DNA from: DAOPKN01 sp035391225
GTDB taxonomy: Bacteria; Thermotogota; Thermotogae; MWEM01
Direction: 5' to 3'
Assembly: GCA_035391225.1 (NCBI GenBank)
Contig: DAOPKN010000009.1
Coordinates: forward strand, 1-64,000
Length of the DNA stretch: 64,000 nt
A program made the position numbers and the translations under genes. Under the pieces are notes generated by a model. That model made no database searches, was not told the origin of the DNA, and was given only the letters and a program-made list of their open reading frames with translations. Positions 25,992 through 32,661 of this stretch are shown here, piece by piece (position 1 is the stretch's first letter; the number at the start of each line of letters is the position of its first letter).

Positions 25992-26835
25992 TCTCTTCGC
26001 CTTTCAGTATGGAAGGGTCTTCCCAGGAAACGGGGCCAAGGGTTCCATCCGCGAAGCTTTTCCACAGGAAGGAACGCGCCCTTTCCAGGTTCTTTTTTCC
26101 TCCCTTTTCCAGGAATCCAAACCGTATGCAGAGGATCTCGAGCAATTCCTTGATTTCCCCGGAAGGGGGGGGCGAGATCTGCAGCTGGTTCATCCACTTC
26201 TCCAAAATGTTGGGGAAGTTCTGGCGGGCATACTCCACACCAAATTCCAGAGCATTTTCCACCTGGTTTTCTTCGCCAAGGATGGAACCGGTGAGCAGAA
26301 GTTTGAAGCGTACGTGGGAACTGTACAGGTTCTTGAAGAGAATACCTGGTGAGTCCATCAGGAAGAACGTGTCGCTCACGTGGATCCACTGGACGCCACG
26401 CGTCACGCCGGGAGTGTTCCCCGTGACCAATCTTTTCTTTCCCAGCAACGCGTTGATCAGCGTGGATTTGCCCACGTTGGGGATGCCCACTACCAGGGCG
26501 CGTTTCAATGCCTTACGCGAAGGGAGCCTCTTTTCCAGCAGTTGTAGGTCCTTTCGAATCTGTGCGGGGCTTTTTTTCAGGCTGGTGGGAAGGACTTCTT
26601 GGCCTTGCTGCTGGTAGTACGCGATCCAGCGCTTGGTGGTGGAGGCATCTGCCAGGTCCGCTTTCGTGAGGAGGATAAGGGTTTTCTTGTTGTGGAACAT
26701 TTCTTTCCACTCGTAAGCCCTTCCCGAATAGGGGATGCGGGCATCCACCAGTTCGAGCACCGCATCCACCGCGGAGATATTCCTTTTGATTTGTCGCCGG
26801 GCTTTTTCCATGTGCCCGGGGTACCAGGTTGCCAT
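25978..26835 (-). CDS. rbgA: Ribosome biogenesis GTPase RbgA (YlqF)
   Basis: A 285-residue circularly permuted GTPase needed for late 50S assembly. The N-terminal WYPGHMEKA is diagnostic. The G4 motif TKAD (near residue 64) comes before G1 GIPNVGKST (near residue 120), and G3 reads DSPG. The start is ATG 26835, sharing one base with the lepB stop (TAATG); a longer frame to 26874 lies within lepB. It follows lepB in the rplS-side gene cluster, where rbgA is also found in Firmicutes. Confidence 0.94.
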   Translation of the reverse strand: MATWYPGHMEKARRQIKRNISAVDAVLELVDARIPYSGRAYEWKEMFHNKKTLILLTKADLADASTTKRWIAYYQQQGQEVLPTSLKKSPAQIRKDLQLLEKRLPSRKALKRALVVGIPNVGKSTLINALLGKKRLVTGNTPGVTRGVQWIHVSDTFFLMDSPGILFKNLYSSHVRFKLLLTGSILGEENQVENALEFGVEYARQNFPNILEKWMNQLQISPPPSGEIKELLEILCIRFGFLEKGGKKNLERARSFLWKSFADGTLGPVSWEDPSILKGEETTPP

Positions 26836-27671
26836 TAGTGTCGGTGCATCGGCCCGAAGCGATCCAGTGGCCAAATCCGCAGTAAGGGGCCTCCCACCAC
26901 GTTTTCCACTGGAACGAACCCGAAGAAACGACTATCGAAGCTCTCGTCGGAATTGTCCCCCATGAAGAAGTAGCACCCTTCGGGCACGGTCACTTGGATG
27001 GAACCGGAAGCATCTTTTTTCGCGTACTCGTCTACCTCGAGGTCACCGAAAACTTCTTCGTAGGAGTCGGTGTAATCGAGCATCTCGTTCAAGTTGCGGA
27101 ACTGTGCCACCGTGCCGGAGGACAGGTACTGGTATGCATCGGGGTAGGCCATTTTGTGGTAGAAGGAAGGATCGGAAAAAACACCCTCACGCGTGTAGGC
27201 AATACCCGTCAAACCGGCGGGTGTTTTGCCGTTCACCAGGATGCGATAGGTGCCCGGGTTGTCCAGGTTGGGCACCAGCTGCAATACATCCCCCGGTTTC
27301 CCAATGAGCCGCTTGACGTACTTCACATGCCCCTTGTAGCGGGCGGGAGAGAAAAGATCCATGAACTTGTCGAAAAAGCGCAGCATCTCTTGGGCACTCT
27401 TGTCGATAAAGGGTGTCCAGAACACCACGATATCTCCGTATTCGGGGGGGCTTGCTTGGTAGGTGATGCGTTCGATGAACAAGCGGTCTTGGGGAGCGAT
27501 AGTGGGATCCATGGAGGGAGTCGGAACCATCATGGTTTCAAAGACAAACAACCGGATGATCACCACTGCCACCGCGGCATATGCGAAGGCTTTGATCCAT
27601 TCCACGGTTTCTTTCTTGGCTTTTTCTTTGAAAGTTGCTTTTTTCGCTTTTTTCTGTGGCAAAGGAATCAT
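26835..27671 (-). CDS. lepB: Signal peptidase I LepB
   Basis: A 278-residue membrane-anchored leader peptidase. One transmembrane segment at about residues 25-45 is followed by the catalytic Ser in PTPSMDPTI and the catalytic Lys in KYVKRLIGKPGD. Box E reads GDNSDESFDSRFFGFVP. Residues about 140-225 form an insert longer than in small signal peptidases. Two starts are possible: the ATG at 27671 abuts GGGAG with no spacer, whereas TTG 27662 lies eight bases after it and may be the real start. Two hairpins separate it from rplS. Confidence 0.93.
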   Translation of the reverse strand: MIPLPQKKAKKATFKEKAKKETVEWIKAFAYAAVAVVIIRLFVFETMMVPTPSMDPTIAPQDRLFIERITYQASPPEYGDIVVFWTPFIDKSAQEMLRFFDKFMDLFSPARYKGHVKYVKRLIGKPGDVLQLVPNLDNPGTYRILVNGKTPAGLTGIAYTREGVFSDPSFYHKMAYPDAYQYLSSGTVAQFRNLNEMLDYTDSYEEVFGDLEVDEYAKKDASGSIQVTVPEGCYFFMGDNSDESFDSRFFGFVPVENVVGGPLLRIWPLDRFGPMHRH

Positions 27672-27688
27672 CTCCCAAAAAAAGACAT

Positions 27689-27706
27689 CCGGGAAAGATC
27701 TCCCGG
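27689..27706 (-). terminator. Hairpin with T-tract immediately before lepB
   Basis: On the minus strand CCGGGAGATCTTTCCCGG forms a 6-bp stem and is followed by ATGTC and seven T residues, directly before the GGGAG preceding lepB. It could terminate part of the rplS operon transcription or act as an attenuator for lepB. Confidence 0.6.
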
Positions 27707-27716
27707 TACGAAAGAA

Positions 27717-27744
27717 AACCGGGCAATACAGGGATTGCCCGGTT
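27717..27744 (-). terminator. Intrinsic terminator after rplS
   Basis: The 11-bp inverted repeat AACCGGGCAAT / ATTGCCCGGTT with a six-base loop is followed on the minus strand by TTCTTTCG. It lies 13 bases past the rplS stop. Confidence 0.7.
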
Positions 27745-27756
27745 GCTTTGCGGGGA

Positions 27757-28110
27757 TCAGTTCCAATCCCGGCGTTCCTTGATCTTGACCACTCCGACGA
27801 TCTTGCGGATGTAGAACAGCTTGGCGCGTCGCACTTTCCCTTTTTTCAACACTTCCACGTTTTGGATGGAAGGACAATGGTAGGGAAAGATCTTTTCGAC
27901 TCCCACACCGTTGGCACCGATCTTTCGCACGGTGAATGTCTTTCCCATTCCACCGCCTCTTTTTTGAATGACGATACCTTCGAACTTCTGGATCCTTTCC
28001 TTGTTTCCTTCCACGATTTTCAAGGAAACCCGAATGGTGTCTCCCACGCGGAAAGGAGGAACCTCACGGTACTGGCTCTGTTCAAGGGCTTTAATCAGGG
28101 CATCGGACAT
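27757..28110 (-). CDS. rplS: 50S ribosomal protein L19
   Basis: A 117-residue ribosomal protein at the 30S-50S interface. Diagnostic segments are FRVGDTIRVSLKIVEG, RIQKFEGIVIQKRG, FTVRKI and GVGVEKIFP, ending KIKERRDWN. The ATG follows AAGGAGGTAAGAAAA. It is the last gene of the ffh-to-rplS unit, with a terminator just downstream. Confidence 0.97.
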   Translation of the reverse strand: MSDALIKALEQSQYREVPPFRVGDTIRVSLKIVEGNKERIQKFEGIVIQKRGGGMGKTFTVRKIGANGVGVEKIFPYHCPSIQNVEVLKKGKVRRAKLFYIRKIVGVVKIKERRDWN

Positions 28111-28128
28111 TTTTCTTACCTCCTTGGC

Positions 28129-28704
28129 TTATTCTTTTGTTACTTGTTCTCCGATCAAGCGATCGAGAATGATGGCGATCGCGCTTCGCACGGATAAATG
28201 GTTGAAACTTGCATTTTCCCGCACCGGTCCCAATCGTACGTCGCAAAGGGATAGGATTTCGGGGGGAAGTCCCCAGCCCGTTCCAAAAAGCAACAAGATG
28301 GGACGCGTTTCGGAAACGATGCTTTCCCGCATCTGTTCGTACGTGGTAATGCCCGGTCCGGACTTGGCGGAGGTGAAAACCAACAAGGGTTCTTGCCCTT
28401 CCGCGCACCGAATCTCTTCCAGGGTATCTTCCAGGTAGGGCTTGAGCGACACGATTTCCAACGCATCGCTGCGATTGGGGTTGTGCGGTCTACCCGCACC
28501 CTGGAGCCAGAAGCGCAGCACGCGCTGCACGATTTGTTGCTGTGCGGGCAAGTTGGTCACCATGTAGTACCGCTTGAGGTGATAGGTACGACAGGTTCGG
28601 GCAATATCGTGGATATCGATATTGGTGATTGCGGTGGAAATGATTTGCCCGTCCTTTCCAAGGCAGGGGTAATGGATCAAGGCTGCGTAGAGTTTATTCA
28701 GCAT
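28129..28704 (-). CDS. SPOUT-family RNA methyltransferase (TM1570-like)
   Basis: A 191-residue protein resembling the SAM-dependent RNA methyltransferase found between trmD and rplS in Thermotogota and some other phyla. It begins LYAALIHYPCLGKDG; residues IVSLKPYLEDTLEEI and LLFGTGWGLPPEIL with NHLSVRSAIAIILDRL form the SPOUT trefoil-knot region. The RNA target is not established to my knowledge. Its ATG lies 11 bases inside the end of trmD, so it is translationally coupled to it. Confidence 0.88.
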   Translation of the reverse strand: MLNKLYAALIHYPCLGKDGQIISTAITNIDIHDIARTCRTYHLKRYYMVTNLPAQQQIVQRVLRFWLQGAGRPHNPNRSDALEIVSLKPYLEDTLEEIRCAEGQEPLLVFTSAKSGPGITTYEQMRESIVSETRPILLLFGTGWGLPPEILSLCDVRLGPVRENASFNHLSVRSAIAIILDRLIGEQVTKE

Positions 28705-29437
28705 CGGAAAAACACTCCTTGAACAGTTCTACGAGGGCTTTCTTCTCCGAGGGAGAAAGCTCCTTCTTTAGGAACAGATCTGGCCTTTTGCGCAGCGTAT
28801 TCCGCAGGGAGCTTTTCATCCTTTCCCTTTCGATACGTGCGTGGTTCCCACTGGTGAGCACCTCGGGCACATCCATCCCACGGAAGGTGGCGGGCCGGGT
28901 GTAGTTGTCGTGGTCCAATAGCCCCGCGAAAAAAGAATCGTTGGACACAGAATCGCTGTTCCCCACCACACCAGGGACGAAACGGCTGGTCGCATCGAGC
29001 ATCACCAATAGGGGAAGCTCTGCGCCGGTGGTGACGAAATCACCCAGGGATACCTCGCAATCCACGAGCGACAAGATTCTTTGGTCAAGGCCTTCGTAGC
29101 GCCCGCAAAAGAACACCATGCTTGATTCCAGTGCCCATTGCTTGGCGGTTTCGGACGTAAACCTCTCCCCTTGGGGCGAAGGATACACCACGTAGGGTTT
29201 CGGTTCCGCTTCGGGCAAAGAATCCCAGAATTCGAAAAAGGGTTCCGGCTTCATCACCATTCCGCCTCCTCCCCCGAAAGCATAATCGTCGGTGGTGCGA
29301 TGCTGGTCATGCGTGAAATCCCGCAGGTTCACCACTTCGACTTCAATTCGCCCAGAAGAAATGGCTCTTCCCAGCACCCCCCATTGCAAGGCCCCTTGCA
29401 CGAAATCGGGAAACACCGTAAGGATTCTCCATTTCAC
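28694..29437 (-). CDS. trmD: tRNA (guanine-N1)-methyltransferase TrmD
   Basis: Methylates G37 of tRNAs with a preceding G, preventing frameshifts. The 247-residue SPOUT enzyme shows ILTVFPDFV at its N-terminus, DDYAFGGGGGMVMKPEP near residue 50, FCGRYEGLDQRI, and SLGDFVTTGAELPLLVMLDA. The GTG at 29437 overlaps the rimM stop (GTGA). The longer ATG frame to 29743 reads across rimM and is not conserved. Confidence 0.96.
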   Translation of the reverse strand: MKWRILTVFPDFVQGALQWGVLGRAISSGRIEVEVVNLRDFTHDQHRTTDDYAFGGGGGMVMKPEPFFEFWDSLPEAEPKPYVVYPSPQGERFTSETAKQWALESSMVFFCGRYEGLDQRILSLVDCEVSLGDFVTTGAELPLLVMLDATSRFVPGVVGNSDSVSNDSFFAGLLDHDNYTRPATFRGMDVPEVLTSGNHARIERERMKSSLRNTLRKRPDLFLKKELSPSEKKALVELFKECFSDAE

Positions 29438-30018
29438 GGCTCTTCGGTCCCGGTGGTTGGTGATTCTCCCGAGGCTGCTTCCACGGGAACGCGGACCCAG
29501 ATTTTCTTGGCTTGCAGGTCCATTTTGACGATGAACTGCGAAACCATGGGCACAAGGAGTTCTTCTTTTCCCGCAAGCCTTTCCTTCAACGAAACTTGTA
29601 GTACATCCGCCGATCCCGTCTCGATGATGTCTTTTGCCGTCCCAAGGAAGCGATCGTTTTCGTCGAAAACCTGGCAATCCAATACTTGGTAAAAGTAGTA
29701 CTCGTTTTGCTTGAGGGGAGGCAAATCTTGCCTGTCTTGCCAAATTTCAAACCCCTGCACCTTCCGGGCATCTTCCAAACTCTTGATTTCTTCGAACCGC
29801 ACGAAAAGGCGTTGGGGCGTGCCGCGAACGGATTCGAGTGTCACGAAGAGGTGCCGGCGCTTCTGTGGATGGAAAAGGAAATACTCCTTCCCTGGTTGCA
29901 AAGGAACCGCTTCGAAATCGCTCGCCCGGGCTTTTACCTCGCCCTCAAGGCCATGGGTACCGAGTACGCGACCCACTGGGATCGAACGATCGAGCAGCAT
30001 CTTGAGGCTTTGCAGCAC
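29434..30018 (-). CDS. rimM: 16S rRNA processing protein RimM
   Basis: A 194-residue 30S maturation factor that binds S19. N-terminal RimM domain: IPVGRVLGTHGLEGEVKA. C-terminal PRC-barrel: YYFYQVLDCQVFDEND and LLVPMVSQFIVKMDLQAKKI. The last twenty residues are a low-complexity acidic tail. The start is GTG 30018, seven bases after GAGGTGA; an internal ATG at 30000 is the alternative. Confidence 0.95.
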   Translation of the reverse strand: MLQSLKMLLDRSIPVGRVLGTHGLEGEVKARASDFEAVPLQPGKEYFLFHPQKRRHLFVTLESVRGTPQRLFVRFEEIKSLEDARKVQGFEIWQDRQDLPPLKQNEYYFYQVLDCQVFDENDRFLGTAKDIIETGSADVLQVSLKERLAGKEELLVPMVSQFIVKMDLQAKKIWVRVPVEAASGESPTTGTEEP

Positions 30019-30025
30019 TGCAGCT

Positions 30026-30256
30026 TCACCTCAAGACCCGGAGGATGAACTTCTCGCTCTTCTCACCGGCAAGGGCATTGAGCAAAATGTTGATGGACTT
30101 GATGGTACGTCCGTTCTTTCCAATGATCTGCCCCACGTCTTCTTCATCCAGGGAGAGTTCGAACACTTCGTTTCCCTCTTCTTCGCCGTGCGTGATGGTC
30201 ACACGTTCCGGGTGCTTGACAATGCCCTTCACGATAAACTCGAGTGCTTCTCTCAT
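30026..30256 (-). CDS. khpA: KH-domain RNA-binding protein KhpA
   Basis: A 76-residue single KH domain with the RNA-binding loop IIGKNGRTIKS (GxxG). KhpA partners with KhpB in RNA binding and cell-shape control in Gram-positive bacteria; here it holds its usual place between rpsP and rimM. The ATG overlaps the rpsP stop (ATGA). Confidence 0.93.
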   Translation of the reverse strand: MREALEFIVKGIVKHPERVTITHGEEEGNEVFELSLDEEDVGQIIGKNGRTIKSINILLNALAGEKSEKFILRVLR

Positions 30257-30561
30257 TCCTGGGATTCAGAACCCTCGGGCACCGGTTGTTCTTCGGCACG
30301 GTTTTTCTCACGGTCAAAGCGATCCATGATGCCGTACTTGGAGAAGATATTCCGCACGGTATCCGTTGGTTGTGCACCCTTGAGTAACCACTCGATGGCC
30401 CTGTCGATATTGACCTTGGTCAAAGCGGGGTCCTTGATAGGATCGTAGAATCCCAGCGATTCGAGGTATGCCCCATCCCTTCGTTTTTTCGAGTCCATGA
30501 CAACAACCCTGTAAAAGGGCATTTTCCTTTTTCCCATTCGGGTCAAGCGAATTTTTACCAT
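30253..30561 (-). CDS. rpsP: 30S ribosomal protein S16
   Basis: A 102-residue ribosomal protein: MVKIRLTRMGKRKMPFYRVV at the start, then RRDGAYLESLGFYDP and ALTKVNIDRAIEWLLKGAQP. I use the conserved family start at 30561; an ATG nine bases upstream at 30570 lies closer to AGGAGG (three bases) and could add MFS. The acidic tail after FDREKN is a little longer than usual. Confidence 0.96.
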   Translation of the reverse strand: MVKIRLTRMGKRKMPFYRVVVMDSKKRRDGAYLESLGFYDPIKDPALTKVNIDRAIEWLLKGAQPTDTVRNIFSKYGIMDRFDREKNRAEEQPVPEGSESQE

Positions 30562-30595
30562 TGAAAACATCAACCTCCTGAAGTGTATTTCAAAA

Positions 30596-31915
30596 TTATT
30601 GTAAGCCGAAAGGCAGGCGGGGGAAACCACGCTTGCCGGGTTTGCTGATTTTTTTCATCATTTTTTTCATTTGGTCGAATTGTTCCAGCAGGCGTGTGAC
30701 GTCAGAAAGAGGGCGGCCACTTCCCGCGGCGATTCTCTTCTTCCTGCTGTAATTGATGATCTTGGGAGAACTTCGTTCCCGAGGGGTCATGGAATGGATG
30801 ACGGCCTGGATGTGGCGCAGGCGGTTCTCGTCCACGGTCACATCTTTCAATTTTCCGGCACCGGGAAGCATTTCCAGAATGGAACTGAGGGAACCCATTT
30901 TCTTGATCTGCTGGAGTTGGTCGAGGAAGTCATCGAAGGTAAATTCGGCGCGGCGAAACTTGCGTTCCATTTGCTTGGCCTTTTCCTCGTCCATGGTTTG
31001 CTCTGCTTTCTCGATCAAGCTGAGGATATCGCCCATGCCCAAGATCCGGCTCGCCATGCGGTCCGGGAAAAAGGCTTCCAACCCGTCGAGCTTCTCGCTC
31101 ACTCCCACGAACTTGATGGGCTTCCCCGTCACTTTTCGCACGGAAAGGGCAACTCCACCACGGGCATCGCCATCCAGCTTGGTGAGCACAAAGCCGGAGA
31201 CTTCCAGGCGATCGTTGAAAGCCTGTGCAGTTTGAACCGCATCTTGCCCGATCATGGAATCGATCACCATCAAGATTTCATCGGGGGAAACGATTCTTCG
31301 AAGTTGTTCCACTTCGCGCATCATCTTTTCGTCCACGTGCAAGCGTCCGGCAGTGTCCAAAATCATCACGTCAACGTTTTGGGCAATGGCCGCTTTGGAA
31401 GCTTCCGTAACGATGGCTTCGGGATTCTTGCGGTCCCCGGTGAACACCGGTACATCCACTTCCCCCCCCAGGATTTCCAACTGGTGGATTGCAGCGGGCC
31501 GATACACGTCGGCGGCGACCAACAAAACCTTCTTGCCCTCCGACTTGATCTTCTTGGCGAGCTTGGCAGCTGTTGTGGTCTTCCCGCTTCCCTGGAGGCC
31601 AACCATCATCACGCAAGAAGGGCGATGGACAAACTCCAGCTTCTCGCCAGACTTACCCATCAATTCGGTGAGTTCATCCCGAACGATCTTGATGAATTGC
31701 TGGTCGGGGGAAAGGCTGTTGAGAACCTCTGCCCCAAGCGCTTTTTGCTTCACGTTCTCGATGAAGTCCTTGACGACCTTGTAATTGACATCCGCTTCCA
31801 ACAAGGACATTTTGACCATTTTCACCGCATCTTTCACGTTCTTCTCGGTGATCTTTCCTTGTCCCCGCAGGCTTTTAAATGCTTTTTCTAATTTCTGTTG
31901 AAGATTATCAAACAT
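30596..31915 (-). CDS. ffh: Signal recognition particle protein Ffh
   Basis: A 439-residue SRP GTPase targeting nascent membrane proteins. N domain, then G domain with GLQGSGKTTTAAKLAKK (G1) near residue 106, DTAGRLHVDE (G3), TKLDGDARGG (G4) and GVSEKLDGLEAFFPDR. A Met-rich M domain ends with MKKMMKKISKPGKRG. The ATG at 31915 is the conserved start (MFDNLQQKLEKAF). It is the first gene of the ffh-rpsP-khpA-rimM-trmD-rplS operon. No SRP RNA gene was found in the adjacent intergenic region. Confidence 0.97.
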   Translation of the reverse strand: MFDNLQQKLEKAFKSLRGQGKITEKNVKDAVKMVKMSLLEADVNYKVVKDFIENVKQKALGAEVLNSLSPDQQFIKIVRDELTELMGKSGEKLEFVHRPSCVMMVGLQGSGKTTTAAKLAKKIKSEGKKVLLVAADVYRPAAIHQLEILGGEVDVPVFTGDRKNPEAIVTEASKAAIAQNVDVMILDTAGRLHVDEKMMREVEQLRRIVSPDEILMVIDSMIGQDAVQTAQAFNDRLEVSGFVLTKLDGDARGGVALSVRKVTGKPIKFVGVSEKLDGLEAFFPDRMASRILGMGDILSLIEKAEQTMDEEKAKQMERKFRRAEFTFDDFLDQLQQIKKMGSLSSILEMLPGAGKLKDVTVDENRLRHIQAVIHSMTPRERSSPKIINYSRKKRIAAGSGRPLSDVTRLLEQFDQMKKMMKKISKPGKRGFPRLPFGLQ

Positions 31916-31944
31916 CCATGTCACTCCCCTGGAAAATCCGGTAG

Positions 31945-31973
31945 AGTATACCCGATTCACCCTGTGCCGTCAA
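31945..31973 (-). promoter_or_regulatory. Sigma-70 promoter of the ffh operon
   Basis: Reading the minus strand, TTGACG (31973-31968), a 17-base spacer and TATACT (31950-31945) lie about 30 bases before the ffh ATG. One mismatch in each hexamer. Confidence 0.85.
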
Positions 31974-32102
31974 GGGACAGCGGGTAACCATCCGAAAAAT
32001 CTCAAAGAAATTCAAGTAAATAAGATTTGAATAATAAATCGTAGATCGTGTGAATTCATTGAATGATTCCCCGCCCATCCCCCCCCATTCGCAAGGAAAA
32101 CC

Positions 32103-32128
32103 CTGGGACCGCCGCACCCCAGTGCGGC
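32103..32128 (-). repeat. Hairpin repeat, copy 2 (inverted)
   Basis: On the minus strand the perfect hairpin GCCGCACTGGGGTGCGGC is followed by GGTCCCAG, identical to the core of the copy at 32457-32482. It lacks the CCAGGAACACACAGG leader of the two copies beside the gap. Confidence 0.88.
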
Positions 32129-32234
32129 TCTCTTTCGGATCGTGGAGCAAAGAGGGGATGTCTCCGCACTCGTAGGGCCGCTGTTGGTTCCCAATCATCT
32201 ACCCTCTTCGGATTGCCCTACTTTCTATTCGTTT

Positions 32235-32287
32235 CCGGTCCGTGCCAGGAACACACAGGGAGCCGCACTGGGGGGCGGCGGTCCCAG
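32235..32287 (+). repeat. 53-base direct repeat with hairpin, left of gap
   Basis: Begins CCGGTCCGTGCCAGG, continues ACACACAGGGA, then the hairpin core with one T-to-G change that spoils a base pair, and ends GGTCCCAG. It matches 32430-32482 except at three positions. Confidence 0.9.
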
Positions 32288-32329
32288 AAAAAGCATTTTT
32301 GGGATAGCTTGGGTTGAATCCCTGGCTTT

Positions 32330-32429
32330 NNNNNNNNNNNNNNNNNNNNNNNNNNNNNNNNNNNNNNNNNNNNNNNNNNNNNNNNNNNNNNNNNNNNNNN
32401 NNNNNNNNNNNNNNNNNNNNNNNNNNNNN
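32330..32429. other. Run of exactly 100 N (scaffold gap)
   Basis: A 100-base N run is the usual placeholder for a gap of unknown size between contigs, so the true distance between the repeats is not known. The right-hand contig begins exactly at the first base of a repeat copy. Confidence 0.95.
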
Positions 32430-32482
32430 CCGGTTCGCGCCAGGAACACACAGGGAGCCGCACTGGGGTGCGGCGGTCCCAG
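32430..32482 (+). repeat. 53-base direct repeat with hairpin, right of gap
   Basis: Begins CCGGTTCGCGCCAGG at the first base after the gap and carries the perfect hairpin GCCGCACTGGGGTGCGGC and tail GGTCCCAG. Same orientation as the left copy. Confidence 0.9.
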
Positions 32483-32607
32483 GGGGGGCATACGGTCTTT
32501 GGGGGAGATGGAGGGGTTACTCGGGTTTATTCATTGGACCATCGTGTCTCCGTGCTTTTTTTTGGGTTCACTGGACACGCCAGGGCTCAATTGGCGGAGG
32601 AAAGGTG

Positions 32608-32616
32608 TGTTATAAT
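32608..32616 (+). promoter_or_regulatory. Extended -10 promoter for gltX-cysS
   Basis: TGTTATAAT lies 46 bases before the gltX ATG. The same nine-base element precedes minC and ppiC. No -35 close to TTGACA at proper spacing. Confidence 0.7.
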
Positions 32617-32661
32617 CACATGGATTTGGAAACACAGCTCTTTTCTTGGAGGGATGCTTGT

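Larger units (their letters stand above)
31974..32661. other. Gene-free region with repeats and assembly gap
   Basis: About 690 bases between divergent ffh and gltX without a credible gene. It contains an AT-rich patch (about 31995-32050), an inverted hairpin-repeat copy, two direct 53-base repeat copies on either side of the run of N, and the gltX promoter. No rRNA, tRNA, SRP RNA or T-box pattern was recognised in the readable part. Confidence 0.7.

Noticed and set aside
31974..32329. SRP RNA or T-box leader between ffh and gltX
   Set aside because: No SRP Alu/S-domain pattern, T-box sequence or specifier loop was found in the readable sequence; only repeats and an AT-rich patch.
32235..32482. 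Possible CRISPR array around the gap
   Set aside because: Only two direct copies are visible, the unit is 53 bases with an internal hairpin, other copies are dispersed and inverted, and there are no cas genes.
32314..32661. Extended GltX frame across the N run
   Set aside because: Translation through N is meaningless; the conserved protein starts at the ATG at 32662.
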